Below are positions 14,739 to 23,097 of a DNA stretch of 50,110 nucleotides, one piece after another (the stretch's first letter is position 1; every line of letters starts with the position of its first letter). The stretch lies in NCBI RefSeq assembly GCF_016598475.1, contig NZ_JAEMUX010000066.1:1-50110 (forward strand), given 5' to 3'. The position numbers and the translations under genes were made by a program. The notes under the pieces were generated by a model, which worked only from the letters and a program-made list of their open reading frames with translations, had not been told where the DNA came from and searched no databases. This DNA is from Streptomyces adelaidensis (GTDB lineage Bacteria > Actinomycetota > Actinomycetes > Streptomycetales > Streptomycetaceae).

Positions 14739-16094
14739 ATGTTCACAGCCATATTCAACGGCCACTACGGATTCCTGGCCGCCCTCGCAATCGTGGGCCT
14801 TGCCCTGGGCGGCCTGGCCTGGTGGGCGGTGTTCCGGAAGGAGGCCCCTCACGGTCTATGGTGGTTCGCTCTGACCACGACCGTAGTTGGCGTGCTCGGC
14901 GTCACCTCTTTCGGCGGCGGCCAAGCGAGCAGGCAATGCATCATCAACCATGATTTTGCAGAGCCCTTTCACACCGCCCAAGGCCTGTTGAACCTGGCCA
15001 TGTTCATCCCCGTCGGCTGCTTCGCCCTGCTGGCTCTGCGCCGACCAGTCCCGGCGTTCTTCGGTGTGATGGCGCTTCCCTGCGTCATCGAGCTCTCTCA
15101 GGCAGCTCTCCCGTTCATCGGCCGGGGCTGTGACAGCGCCGACGTGGAGATGAACATGCTGGGCGGCCTGGCTGGTCTGCTGGCCGCAGGTGCTTTCCTG
15201 GCCTGGCGGCGTCAAGTCGACTGGAGCGGCTGGGCCAAGCCGGCCTTCATCACCGGCGTTTCCCTCGCCGTCGCCGGAACTGTGGTCTTCCGCACCCTGG
15301 TCATCACGGTCCACTACGACGGCACCGGCCTCAGCACTCCCGGCGAAGACCAGAACAAGGCCGTCACCCAAGCCGTCCGGCAGGCATTCGGCAACCGGTT
15401 CCCCGTCACCAACGTCTACGTACAGCCCTGCCTCGACGTCCAGTGCGCCAACCTCATCTTCACCGTGGGAGACGACGGCATGGGCAGCCTCGCGTGGCCC
15501 GACCGCAGTCACCTGAACATCCTGCTCGAATCGAACAGTGTCCCTGGCGCCAACAGCTTCCCCGTCGCCGACGCAGCAGCACCCCGCGACCGCGACGACG
15601 CCTACCGGATCGCCGAAACCTACATGCGCGGCCACTACGACTGGGCCGCGGGCGCCACCTTGCACAGGACCGAACCCGTCGGGAAGGAAGCCGAGTCCGG
15701 CTGGATCACCAGTTGGCGGTTCATGGAAGACGACATTCTCATGCCCCGCATGCTCGACATCCAGGTGAACCGCGCCGGACGCATCTCGCAGCTCGACGTC
15801 ACCATGGGGCCCACCAGACTTGACCTCCCTACCCCCGAGATCAGCAAGGAGAAGGCAGAGCGCCTGGTTGTTGACCATCTTCGGAAAGAGGCCGACGCCG
15901 GTGGGAGTGTGTCTGCAGATCCGACTGTCGATGCTTTTACCCTGAAAGCGAACAATCGGGGCGACGGATGGCGGCCCGAGTGGATTGTGAACAGCCAGCC
16001 ACCCAGCGGCGGGGAAGGCGAAACCGTTGCAACAACCCTCTGGGTAGACGCGCTCGATGGCACCGTCCACGTCAGCGCCCACCCTCCCCTGTAG
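14739..16094 (+). CDS. VanZ-like membrane protein with a large extracytoplasmic C-terminal region
   Basis: 451 residues. The first 190 or so hold about five hydrophobic helices with the VanZ pattern: FHTAQGLLNLAMFIPVGCFA, FGVMALPCVIELSQAALPFI and GRGCDSADVEMNMLGGLAGL, where the E-S/Q-x4-R-x-C/D-x-x-D-x2-N-x2-G signature is visible. A further helix near 180 anchors a soluble region of some 250 residues with two tandem segments (DAYRIAETYMRGHYDWAAGA and SKEKAERLVVDHLRKEADAG) resembling PepSY-type repeats. VanZ proteins can give low-level teicoplanin resistance; a role in envelope homeostasis is inference. The ribosome-binding site is weak. Confidence 0.75.
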   Translation: MFTAIFNGHYGFLAALAIVGLALGGLAWWAVFRKEAPHGLWWFALTTTVVGVLGVTSFGGGQASRQCIINHDFAEPFHTAQGLLNLAMFIPVGCFALLALRRPVPAFFGVMALPCVIELSQAALPFIGRGCDSADVEMNMLGGLAGLLAAGAFLAWRRQVDWSGWAKPAFITGVSLAVAGTVVFRTLVITVHYDGTGLSTPGEDQNKAVTQAVRQAFGNRFPVTNVYVQPCLDVQCANLIFTVGDDGMGSLAWPDRSHLNILLESNSVPGANSFPVADAAAPRDRDDAYRIAETYMRGHYDWAAGATLHRTEPVGKEAESGWITSWRFMEDDILMPRMLDIQVNRAGRISQLDVTMGPTRLDLPTPEISKEKAERLVVDHLRKEADAGGSVSADPTVDAFTLKANNRGDGWRPEWIVNSQPPSGGEGETVATTLWVDALDGTVHVSAHPPL

Positions 16095-16302
16095 CCAGGG
16101 CTGTCGCAAGGCTCTTGGGCAGGTGAAGGTGCTGGTGAGTCGGGTCAACTCCTCGCGCACCATCGTGGCCCCTTTACGCCGACAGAGCCGCCCCCTGTCA
16201 CGGCAACGACGCTAGAGCGGCCGGTCAGAGCATGCCTATGACGCCCTCGGGGATACTCCCGTAGTGGGGTACTTGATCCTGTGGCGCCCGACGTGGGCCG
16301 AC

Positions 16303-16557
16303 TCAGTCGTCAGTACGTTCGGCGACGAAGGAGCCCATGCCCGGGGTCGTGGTGATGAGCCCTTCCTCCCTCAGCGCGCGCGTGACCTTCCGGATGGTCG
16401 TGCGCGCGACATAGAACTCCTGCTCCATGCGTACTTCGGAGATCAGTGTTCGAGGCGGATACTCACCGCTCTCGATCCTCGCTCGGATCACGTCGGCAAT
16501 TTGCACCCATTTGGGCCTGGTGGGATCGAACTCCATCACGAGCGTGACTGTAGACAT
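16303..16557 (-). CDS. Minimal GntR-family regulator, module B
   Basis: 84 residues from the ATG at 16555-16557; the ATG at 16536 (MEFDPTRPKWVQIADVIRAR) is an alternative, and one at 16593 would lie inside the presumed operator. It is a bare winged helix: PKWVQIADVIRARIESGEYP, recognition segment RTTIRKVTRALREEGLITTT and wing GMGSFVAERTDD, with no effector domain. It is divergent from 16704-17317, the homologue of module A. An inverted repeat and a -35/-10 pair in the gap suggest direct repression of the small genes. No strong ribosome-binding site precedes any start, so leaderless translation is possible. Confidence 0.78.
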   Translation of the reverse strand: MSTVTLVMEFDPTRPKWVQIADVIRARIESGEYPPRTLISEVRMEQEFYVARTTIRKVTRALREEGLITTTPGMGSFVAERTDD

Positions 16558-16587
16558 CGAAAGACATTCGAACATAGCGGGCTGCCC

Positions 16588-16613
16588 GTGCACCTAGGTG
16601 TGGACAGGTGCAC
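16588..16613. promoter_or_regulatory. Candidate operator of the module B GntR protein
   Basis: GTGCACCT (16588-16595) and AGGTGCAC (16606-16613) form a perfect 8-bp inverted repeat with a 10-base spacer. CACCTAGGTG (16591-16600) is itself palindromic. The right arm overlaps the -35 region of the promoter below. Confidence 0.55.
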
Positions 16614-16629
16614 TGAGCATCGCTACTGT
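16601..16629 (+). promoter_or_regulatory. Promoter of the module B small genes
   Basis: TGGACA (16601-16606), a 17-base spacer and TACTGT (16624-16629) fit a housekeeping promoter. The TACTGTCGGC region aligns with TACGGTCAGC in module A. Confidence 0.5.
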
Positions 16630-16645
16630 CGGCTCCAAGAGAAGA

Positions 16646-16674
16646 CCCCGGCGAGGTGGCTAGACCTCCCGGGG
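16646..16674 (+). promoter_or_regulatory. Bulged leader hairpin of module B
   Basis: CCCC+GG, bulged C at 16652, GAGGT, loop GGCTAG, ACCTC, CC+GGGG: an 11-pair stem with one 5'-side bulged C and a six-base loop, the same geometry as 1653-1681. It is preceded by GAGAAGA and followed by CATGGCCA in place of CGTGGCCA. It ends 29 bases before the next start codon. Confidence 0.6.
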
Positions 16675-16703
16675 CATGGCCAACGCTTAACAGGAGCGTC
16701 GAC

Positions 16704-17030
16704 ATGCTCGACCTTATCCGCCGCATCCCCCTATGCCTGCGGCTCCTCTTCACCCCCGGTACGGGCAGGCGGCGGGCCGATGCCCGCCTCACCCTCGTAC
16801 CGGCGCTGTCCCCGGCACCGGCTTCGGCCGAGTGGGCGGAGCCTTCTCCACTCCCCGCACACCGCTCCCCGTACGGCCTCGCCGAGCACTTCGACGGTGC
16901 CACCGCCGTCGCCGTACGCCCCTACCTGGCCGCCCATGAACAGCGGCAGCGGCGCCGGGAGTTGGCCATGGCCACGCTGGGGCTGGACATGCCCGGTCCC
17001 TACTGGATCCACGGGATGGAGGTCGCCTGA
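16704..17030 (+). CDS. Small conserved protein with SPYG/VRPY motifs, module B
   Basis: 108 residues from ATG 16704 with AGGAG at 16692-16696. It has a hydrophobic-basic N-terminus (MLDLIRRIPLCLRLLFTPGT), then GRRRADA, LPAHRSPYG, FDGATAVAVRPYLAAHEQRQ and a short tail PGPYWIHGMEVA. It is clearly homologous to the product of 1712-2053 in order and spacing of motifs. Its stop overlaps the ATG of the following gene. The N-terminal 16 residues could form a short amphipathic or membrane helix. Function unknown; presumably controlled by the divergent GntR protein. Confidence 0.7.
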   Translation: MLDLIRRIPLCLRLLFTPGTGRRRADARLTLVPALSPAPASAEWAEPSPLPAHRSPYGLAEHFDGATAVAVRPYLAAHEQRQRRRELAMATLGLDMPGPYWIHGMEVA

Positions 17031-17317
17031 TGGGGACGGAAGGCGAAGTGCGGCTGCTGCCCTGGACCGGGGCCGAAGGCAAGCCCTGTTACCTCATCAC
17101 CGACGAGGAAGGCGGGCCCCTGTCCCGCCTCGCCGACGCCACCGAGTCCATTCAACTCGGCATGGGGGCCGAACTCCTCGCCCACGCCCGCGAGATCCTG
17201 CCGGAGGCTCCGCGTGGGGAACTCCGCTTCCTCGCCGAGCGCTTGACCGAGGCCCTGGCAGACGCGTCACGCGTGGCCGAAAGCCGAGGTCAACGCCTCA
17301 TTCGCCACCTCAACTGA
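17030..17317 (+). CDS. Small acidic protein, second gene of module B
   Basis: 95 residues from ATG 17030, overlapping the previous stop (TGATG). The sequence begins MGTEGEVRLLPWTGAEGKPC and contains CYLITDEEGGPLSRLADATE, then two helices (GMGAELLAHAREILPEA and LRFLAERLTEALADASRVAE). No domain was recognised. It resembles small helical partner proteins found after regulator genes in Streptomyces. The equivalent gene in module A is unrelated, so the second position of the module is variable. The tandem repeat 17316-17363 begins inside its stop codon. Confidence 0.6.
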   Translation: MGTEGEVRLLPWTGAEGKPCYLITDEEGGPLSRLADATESIQLGMGAELLAHAREILPEAPRGELRFLAERLTEALADASRVAESRGQRLIRHLN

Positions 17318-17363
17318 CGGGCGGACGGGCGGACGGGCGGACGGGCGGACGGGCGGACGGGCG
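17316..17363 (+). repeat. Six 8-bp tandem repeats
   Basis: GACGGGCG is repeated six times without error, starting in the TGA stop of the preceding gene, followed by a degenerate unit. A slippage-prone microsatellite-like tract. Confidence 0.8.
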
Positions 17364-17372
17364 GACGGCGGC

Positions 17373-17438
17373 GATTGGAGCGAATGTTTTGGCGACACGC
17401 CGTCCGCGCGCCGTTCTTCCGGAACATTCGCTCCAATC
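17373..17438. repeat. 16-bp perfect inverted repeat
   Basis: GATTGGAGCGAATGTT (17373-17388) is repeated inverted at 17423-17438, 34 bases apart, between convergent genes. The arms are AT-richer than the surroundings. It may be a bidirectional terminator or a protein-binding dyad. Confidence 0.6.
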
Positions 17439-17462
17439 AGCTCCCCGCCGCGCATGCGGCCC

Positions 17463-17487
17463 AGGTCAGGTCAGGTCAGGTCAGGTC
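17463..17487 (+). repeat. Five 5-bp tandem repeats
   Basis: AGGTC is repeated five times, running into the 3' end of the minus-strand surface protein gene; the TGA stop of that gene lies in the tract. Confidence 0.7.
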
Positions 17488-18434
17488 TGCGTACGGCCCG
17501 TGGCCCGGCGGCGCGTGACCATGAAGATCGCGCCGCCCGCGGCCATCAGGCCGGCGGCGCCGATCGCGATCGGGATCGCGTTGCCGCCGCCCGTCTCGGC
17601 GAGGTCGCCGTTGCCGCCGTTGGGGGAAGGGGCGACCGGGGTGGACGGTGAGGGGGAGTCCGTCTCCGGAGTGTCGTCGGCCGGGGGGTTCTCGTCCGCC
17701 GGCGGGTTCTCGTCGGCCGGGGGCTGCTCCTCGGCGGGGGGCTGCTCCTCCGCCGGGGGGTTCTCCTCGGCCGGGGGGTTCTCCTCGGCCGGAGGCTGCT
17801 CCTCCGTCGGCGGCTCCTCCTGGGCGGGCGGGCAGTCCTTCGTGCCGCCGTTCCAGGCGGCGATCAGCTTGTCCTTGATGACGGGGCGGTCGGGCCCCTT
17901 GGGGACGTCGCCGTGCTCGAAGCCGTCCTTCGCGTCGAGCTTGCCGTCGAACTTCACGGCGCCGCGGTACAGGTCGATCTGGGCGTAGCAGCCGGCGTCC
18001 GGGACGGCGATGTCGAGGGAGTCGGTCGCGCCCTGCTTCACCGTGACCGTGTCGAAGTCGACGAAGATCTGCTCGCCGGAGGTGCCGAAGGTCGGGCCGT
18101 GGGCCAGGTACGACGCCAGCGAGACCGTGCAGGTCGTGGCGTCGGAGGCGGCGCGGACCTTGACGTGGACCTTGCCGTCCTCGGTGGGCCTGAGATTCTG
18201 GTCGTCGAGCTTGACCCAGTCGGCGAACTTCACGCCGTCCAGCGAGAACTCGCAGCGGTCGGTCTCGGTGGGCGTGCCCGCGCCCTGGCCGGGGGTGTAG
18301 CTCTTCTTGCCCCAGCCGTCGCCGCCGGGCGTACCGGTGGCCCAGGCGGAACCGGAGGCGGTGGCGGTCAGGGCCAGTGCGGCCACGCCGGTCCCCAGCA
18401 GGCGGCGCACGAGGACACGTCTCGCTATGGACAT
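17481..18434 (-). CDS. LAETG-type cell-wall-anchored surface protein
   Basis: 317 residues from the ATG at 18432-18434. The N-terminal signal peptide (ARRVLVRRLLGTGVAALALT) ends near SAWA. The folded part (about 40-205) is beta-rich with paired cysteines (DRCEFSLDG, TTCTVSLA and GCYAQIDLY). From about 225 comes a Pro/Glu-rich stalk of seven or so PPAEEN/PPAEEQ/PPADEN units. The C-terminus is a sortase signal: LAETG at 278-282, the hydrophobic IPIAIGAAGLMAAGGAIFMV and RRR. LAxTG is the motif used by class E sortases in Streptomyces, so covalent wall attachment is expected. The ligand is unknown. No sortase gene is in the window. Confidence 0.85.
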   Translation of the reverse strand: MSIARRVLVRRLLGTGVAALALTATASGSAWATGTPGGDGWGKKSYTPGQGAGTPTETDRCEFSLDGVKFADWVKLDDQNLRPTEDGKVHVKVRAASDATTCTVSLASYLAHGPTFGTSGEQIFVDFDTVTVKQGATDSLDIAVPDAGCYAQIDLYRGAVKFDGKLDAKDGFEHGDVPKGPDRPVIKDKLIAAWNGGTKDCPPAQEEPPTEEQPPAEENPPAEENPPAEEQPPAEEQPPADENPPADENPPADDTPETDSPSPSTPVAPSPNGGNGDLAETGGGNAIPIAIGAAGLMAAGGAIFMVTRRRATGRTQT

Positions 18435-18589
18435 GCAGATCCCATTCTCGAACTCGGAACGTCGGAACGTACGAGACCCGGGGCGCGGTGGCAGCACGGC
18501 AGCACGAAGCCGTGCCGGGGCCGCGCCAGGGTGTGTGAGTGGTCGAAGAACACTGGGCCCATTGGTCACTTGGGCCACAGAGTCTGCAC

Positions 18590-18618
18590 ATCGTTTACCA
18601 AGGGGTTTGGGCTGTCAA
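18590..18618 (-). promoter_or_regulatory. Possible promoter of the LAETG protein gene
   Basis: On the minus strand TTGACA (18613-18618) is followed after 17 bases by AACGAT (18590-18595). The -35 is consensus and the -10 is weak. The implied leader is about 150 bases. Confidence 0.35.
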
Positions 18619-18822
18619 CCTCGGGAAACGCCCGTCGGGACCGCGCGTTCCGGGCAACTCGCCCGCACCCGTCCACACCCGTGCGCACACATGGGGCACA
18701 AAAGGAGGCGATTCCTCCGGAAGCCCCATGAGCACCTCGGCGCCGAGTCGCCGATCGGCAAAGGGTTCACCAACTCACCCTTTACCCATGGCAGTTGGTG
18801 CGGCGGTCGAAATGGGGCGGAT

Positions 18823-18851
18823 TTGACAAGCCATCCCGCGCTCCCGAATCT
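18823..18851 (+). promoter_or_regulatory. Possible promoter of the ParA/CooC-like gene
   Basis: TTGACA at 18823-18828 and GAATCT at 18846-18851 with a 17-base spacer. The -35 is perfect and the -10 is poor. An AT-rich tract (TTCATGACTTCCATTTTCAT) follows. Confidence 0.35.
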
Positions 18852-18919
18852 ACGTTCATGACTTCCATTTTCATTATCGGCGTCAAGGGTGCCGCCGGCA
18901 TCGAGTGGGGTGAGCGTCC

Positions 18920-19948
18920 ATGCGCGTGGCCTTCGTAGGGAAGGGCGGGAGCGGCAAGACGACCCTCTCCGCGCTCTTCGCCCGGCACCTCGCCCGGTCG
19001 GGCGCGCCGCTCGTGGCGATCGACGGGGACATCAACCAGCACCTCGCGCACGCGCTCGGCCTCCCCGAGGACGACGACTTCGGGGCGCCGCCGCTCAGTT
19101 CGCGCACCGGCGAGATCAAGGACCAGTTGCGGGGCACCAACCCGCGGATCGTCTCCCGCGAGGCCATGGTCAAGACGACGCCGCCGGGCCGCGGTTCACG
19201 TCTGCTGCGGCTGCTCGGCGACGACGACCTGCACACCACGCACGTCCGGGACGTCGACGGTGTGCCGCTCATGGTCACCGGCGCCTTCGCCGAGAGCGAC
19301 CTCGGCGTCGCCTGCTACCACGCCAAGCTCGGCGCGGTGGAGCTCTACCTCAACCATCTCGTCGACGGGCCCGGCGAGTACGTCGTCGTCGACATGACGG
19401 CGGGGGCGGACGCCTTCGCCTCGGGGCTGTTCACCCGGTTCGACATGACCTTCCTGGTCGTCGAGCCGACCCGGAAGAGTGTGTCCGTGTACCGGCAGTA
19501 CCGGGAGCACGCCGCCGAGTTCGCCATCCCGATCGCCGTCGTCGGCAACAAGGTCACCGGCGAGGACGACCTGCTCTTCCTCAAGGAGCACGTCGGCGAC
19601 GACCTGTTGGCGTACTGCGTGCAGTCGTCCTTCGTCCGCGCCCAGGAACAGGGGCGTGAGCACGGCGGGTTGGAGTCGCACAACCGGCATGCGCTGGCGC
19701 AGCTGAAGGCCGCCGTCGACGCCCGTACGAAGGACTGGGCCACCTTCCAGCGCCACGCCGTCGAGTTCCATCTCCGCAATGCCACCGCCTGGGCCGACGC
19801 CGCCACCGGGCACGACCTGGCCGCCCAGGTCGACCCCGGTTTCCGGCACGGACCGGAGGCCCTCGCCGCGGTCGAGCCCACGACCGCGTCGGCGACCCAC
19901 TCCGCCGATGAGTCCACCGAGTCCGCCGCCTCCATCGTCGCCTTCTGA
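18920..19948 (+). CDS. ParA/MinD/CooC-like P-loop ATPase
   Basis: 342 residues from ATG 18920. A deviant Walker A motif GKGGSGKTT is at residues 8-16, a switch-like AIDGDINQHLAHALGL near 34, VVVDMTAGADAFASGLF around 155-170 as Walker B, and VVGNKVTGEDD near 208 as the base-recognition loop. These define a SIMIBI-class MinD/ParA/CooC ATPase. There is no ParB gene or parS-like cluster nearby, and the long C-terminal part (about 250-342) is unusual, so a partition role is unlikely. CooC-like metal-centre maturation or a regulatory ATPase are alternatives. It stands alone and ends at a strong terminator. Confidence 0.75.
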   Translation: MRVAFVGKGGSGKTTLSALFARHLARSGAPLVAIDGDINQHLAHALGLPEDDDFGAPPLSSRTGEIKDQLRGTNPRIVSREAMVKTTPPGRGSRLLRLLGDDDLHTTHVRDVDGVPLMVTGAFAESDLGVACYHAKLGAVELYLNHLVDGPGEYVVVDMTAGADAFASGLFTRFDMTFLVVEPTRKSVSVYRQYREHAAEFAIPIAVVGNKVTGEDDLLFLKEHVGDDLLAYCVQSSFVRAQEQGREHGGLESHNRHALAQLKAAVDARTKDWATFQRHAVEFHLRNATAWADAATGHDLAAQVDPGFRHGPEALAAVEPTTASATHSADESTESAASIVAF

Positions 19949-19955
19949 TCGGCTT

Positions 19956-19990
19956 CCGCCCCCTCCGCGCCTCTCCCGCGGAGGGGGCGG
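19956..19990 (+). terminator. Terminator after the ParA/CooC-like gene
   Basis: CCGCCCCCTCCGCG (19956-19969) pairs perfectly with 19977-19990 around a 7-base loop, 8 bases after the stop codon. Confidence 0.7.
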
Positions 19991-20313
19991 TCGTTTCGAC
20001 ACGCCGGGGCTCGGGGGGGCGTACGGGGGCGTGCGACCGGCGTACCGCCGCTTGGTGGTCGGGGGTGGAGGCGTGCGCGTGTACGGGTGCGCGGGGATTC
20101 GTGCGGTGGGCTTCGTCCTGTTCCGGGCCGTTCCGGAACCGTTCGCGCCCGGTGCCGGCTGTTCGCGCGGGCCGGTTCCGAGGGGCGGGCGATGCCGGTT
20201 CGTGCCGTTCGGCGTGGGGACGTCTGATTCTCGCCGTCACGAGTTGGCCTACTTGCGATCACACAAGGTGAATAATGGGGCCGCAGGGCGTCTCAGCGAC
20301 AGAGAGGGCCGCC

Positions 20314-22974
20314 GTGGGGACCGACAGGGACAGTGCCGTCACCCGTCAGCGCTTCGACGTGGCCGACGCCGCGCCGTTGCTGATCGACGTGGACGGGCTC
20401 GTGACGAGCTGGACCCGGGACGCCGAGCGTCTCTTCGGGTATCCGGCGGCCGAGATCCTCGGCCGCAGCGTCCGTACGCTCCTCGTCACCGAGGACGGCG
20501 AACGCATCGGTCGGCTGGCCGAAACCCATCGCTCCCTCGGCGGCTGGTCGGGCATCCTCACCGGCCGCCACCGCGACGGCCACCACATCAGGGTGATGGT
20601 CCGGCTCGTCCCGACCCGGGAGACGCCCACCGGGACAACCGTGAACGCCCCGGCCGCACCCACCCCCGCCGAGACCGACGCGGTCACCGCGCCCCCGGCC
20701 CGGCCGGCCTCCTCCGCCTGGCCCGCCCCACGCCCCGGCTACCCCGACTCGCCCCGCGCCACCACCCCACCCCGGCCTCCGTCCCCGTCCCCATCGACGG
20801 CCCCCTCCCCCGACCCCCTCCCCAGCCCCGCCCACTGGATCGCCCTCGTCTCCGACGCCACCGAGGCGCCGGGGTGGGACATGAGCCGTTCGGTGCTGGA
20901 GCGGATGACGGCGCGGTCGCCGATCGGGATGGCGATCGTGGACACGGAGCTGCGGTTCGTGTGGTCGAACGCGGCGTTGGAGCGGTTCGGGGGCGGGCGG
21001 GCGTACGAGCGGGTGGGGCTAAGGCTGGCGGAGGTGCAGCCGGGGCTGGACGCCGAGCGTCTTGAGGCGCAGATGCGGCAGGTGCTGGAGACCGGTGTGC
21101 CGGTGCTCGACCACGAGCACATCGGGCGGGTGCGGTCGACGCCGTACCGCGAGACCGCGCACACGATGTCGTTCACCCGGCTGGAGGACGACCAGGGCCG
21201 GCCCGTCGGCGTGTACTACACGGTGATGGACGTGTCGGACCAGCACCGCGCCCGCACCCGGCTGGCCCTGCTGGACCGGGCCGGGGAGCACATCGGCCGG
21301 ACCCTCGACGTGCGGCGCACCGCGCAGGAGCTGGCGGACACGGTTGTCCCGGCGCTCGCCGACTTCGTGACCGTGGACCTGCTCGACTCGGTGCTGCGCG
21401 GGGCCGAGCCGGGGCCGCTGGACGAGCCGGGCGCGGGCTCGCTGTCGCTGCGGCGGACCGCCCAGCAGTCGGTGCGCCCCGGCGTGCCGGAGGCCGTCCT
21501 GGAGGTCGGTGCGATCGCCTCGTACGCGGCCGGATCGCCCCCGGCGCGGACGCTGGTCGGCGGACGGTCGTGGTCGCAGCCGAGGCTGGACCCGCTGTCA
21601 GCGGAGTGGGCCGAGGCGATCCCGGACGGCCGGGCGGCGCACGCCGAGGCGCTCGAGCTGCACAGCGTGATGATCGTGCCGGTACGGGCGCGCGGCATCA
21701 CCCTCGGGATCACCACGTTCTTCCGGCGCGACCGGCAGGACCCCTTCGACGCGGTCGACCTGGGCCTCGCCGAGGAGCTGGTCGGCCGGGCCGCCGTCTG
21801 TGTCGACAACGCCCGCCGGTACACACGTGAACGCGACGCCGCCCTCGCCCTCCAGCGCAGCCTCCTGCCGCACCGGCTGCCCGAGCAGAGCGCGGCGGAG
21901 GTCGCCGTCCGCTACCGGCCCGCCGACGAACTGACCGGGCTCGGCGGCGACTGGTACGACGTCATCCCGCTCGCCGGCGCCCGCGTCGCGCTCGTCGTCG
22001 GCGAGGTCGCGGGCCACGGCATCGACGGCGCCGCCGCCATGGGCCGCCTCCGTACCGCCGTACGCACCCTCGCCGACCTCGATCTGCCGCCGGACGAGGT
22101 GCTCGCGCACCTCGACGACATGGTCGCCAAGTCGGCGCGGCAGGAGGGCCCCGAGCCGGGCGCGGGCAGCGTCCAGACGGTCGGGGCGCGCTGTCTGTAC
22201 GTCGTCCACGACCCGGTGTCCGGCAGCTGCGCCATGGCCGCGGCGGGCCCGTTCACGCCGGCCCTGGTCGCCCCCGACGGCACGGTCACCTTCCCCGGAC
22301 TGCCCGAGGGACCGGCGCTCGGCGTCGACGGGCAGCCCTTCGAGGCGCTGGAGGTCGACCTGCCCGAGGGCACGGTGATCGCCCTGCACACCGACGGACT
22401 GTTCGCGGAGGCCTCCCGCGACACGCTCTGCCGTGCCCTGGCCCGGCCCGAGCCCTCCCTCGACCTCCACGCCGAGCGCGTCCTCGACGCCCTCGCCCCG
22501 GCCCGCCCCACCGACGACGTCGCCCTCCTCCTGGCCCGCACCCGGCGGCTGCCCGCCCACCGGGTCGCCTCGTGGGAGCTGCCGGCCGACCCGGCGCTGG
22601 TCTCCGACGCCCGCAAGACCACCACCCGGCAGCTCGGCATCTGGGGGCTCGACGAGCTGGCGTTCACCACCGAACTGGTCGTCAGCGAGCTGGTCACCAA
22701 CGCGATCCGGCACTCGGCGGGGCCCATCCAGCTGCGGCTCATCCTCGAACGCACCCTGATCTGCGAGGTGTTCGACGGCGGCGCCACCGCGCCCCATCTG
22801 CGCCACCCGCGCACCACCGACGAGGGCGGCCGCGGCCTCTTCCTCATCTCCCAGTTCACCCAGCGCTGGGGCACCCGCTTCCTGCCCGAGGGAAAGGTCA
22901 TCTGGGCGGAACAGTCACTGGCGGAGCAGTCGCCGACCGAACAGTCACCGACGGACCCGGATCCGCTGGTCTGA
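20314..22974 (+). CDS. PAS-PAS-GAF-SpoIIE phosphatase-HATPase multidomain signalling protein
   Basis: 886 residues from GTG 20314, chosen because AGAGAGGG precedes it by 5 bases; an ATG at 20275 is in frame. A first PAS domain (about 12-200) carries a Pro/Ala-rich insertion of some 65 residues. A second PAS is at about 210-330 (SPIGMAIVDTELRFVWSN), GAF at 335-510, SpoIIE/PP2C phosphatase at 530-740 with GGDWYDV, HTDGLF and DDVALLLAR, and an RsbW-type HATPase at the C-terminus (ELVVSELVTNAIRHSAGPIQ). In the phosphatase the usual GDVxGHG reads GEVAGHG, an Asp-to-Glu change at a possible metal ligand. Such proteins integrate signals and act on anti-anti-sigma factors; the partner is not in the window. 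Confidence 0.88.
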   Translation: MGTDRDSAVTRQRFDVADAAPLLIDVDGLVTSWTRDAERLFGYPAAEILGRSVRTLLVTEDGERIGRLAETHRSLGGWSGILTGRHRDGHHIRVMVRLVPTRETPTGTTVNAPAAPTPAETDAVTAPPARPASSAWPAPRPGYPDSPRATTPPRPPSPSPSTAPSPDPLPSPAHWIALVSDATEAPGWDMSRSVLERMTARSPIGMAIVDTELRFVWSNAALERFGGGRAYERVGLRLAEVQPGLDAERLEAQMRQVLETGVPVLDHEHIGRVRSTPYRETAHTMSFTRLEDDQGRPVGVYYTVMDVSDQHRARTRLALLDRAGEHIGRTLDVRRTAQELADTVVPALADFVTVDLLDSVLRGAEPGPLDEPGAGSLSLRRTAQQSVRPGVPEAVLEVGAIASYAAGSPPARTLVGGRSWSQPRLDPLSAEWAEAIPDGRAAHAEALELHSVMIVPVRARGITLGITTFFRRDRQDPFDAVDLGLAEELVGRAAVCVDNARRYTRERDAALALQRSLLPHRLPEQSAAEVAVRYRPADELTGLGGDWYDVIPLAGARVALVVGEVAGHGIDGAAAMGRLRTAVRTLADLDLPPDEVLAHLDDMVAKSARQEGPEPGAGSVQTVGARCLYVVHDPVSGSCAMAAAGPFTPALVAPDGTVTFPGLPEGPALGVDGQPFEALEVDLPEGTVIALHTDGLFAEASRDTLCRALARPEPSLDLHAERVLDALAPARPTDDVALLLARTRRLPAHRVASWELPADPALVSDARKTTTRQLGIWGLDELAFTTELVVSELVTNAIRHSAGPIQLRLILERTLICEVFDGGATAPHLRHPRTTDEGGRGLFLISQFTQRWGTRFLPEGKVIWAEQSLAEQSPTEQSPTDPDPLV

Positions 22975-23002
22975 GCCCTGACCCGAGAGGGTGACTTGGG
23001 GT

Positions 23003-23036
23003 GGGCCGCCCACCGGTCGACACCGGTGGGCGGCCC
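23003..23036 (+). terminator. Terminator after the SpoIIE-type gene
   Basis: A 15-bp perfect stem (GGGCCGCCCACCGGT at 23003-23017, complement at 23022-23036) with the 4-base loop CGAC. Confidence 0.75.
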
Positions 23037-23097
23037 GTCCGCGTGTAGAGACGGTCCATGAGACAGGTTCCGATTCCGATTCCGATTCCCCTTTCAG

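Noticed and set aside
16095..16302. A transposase remnant on the minus strand (MVREELTRLTSTFTCP).
   Set aside because: The stretch is too short and matches no family I can name; treated as plain intergenic DNA between convergent genes.
18920..19948. A chromosome-partition ParA gene marking an origin region.
   Set aside because: No ParB gene, parS cluster or dnaA boxes were seen, and the C-terminal part departs from ParA.
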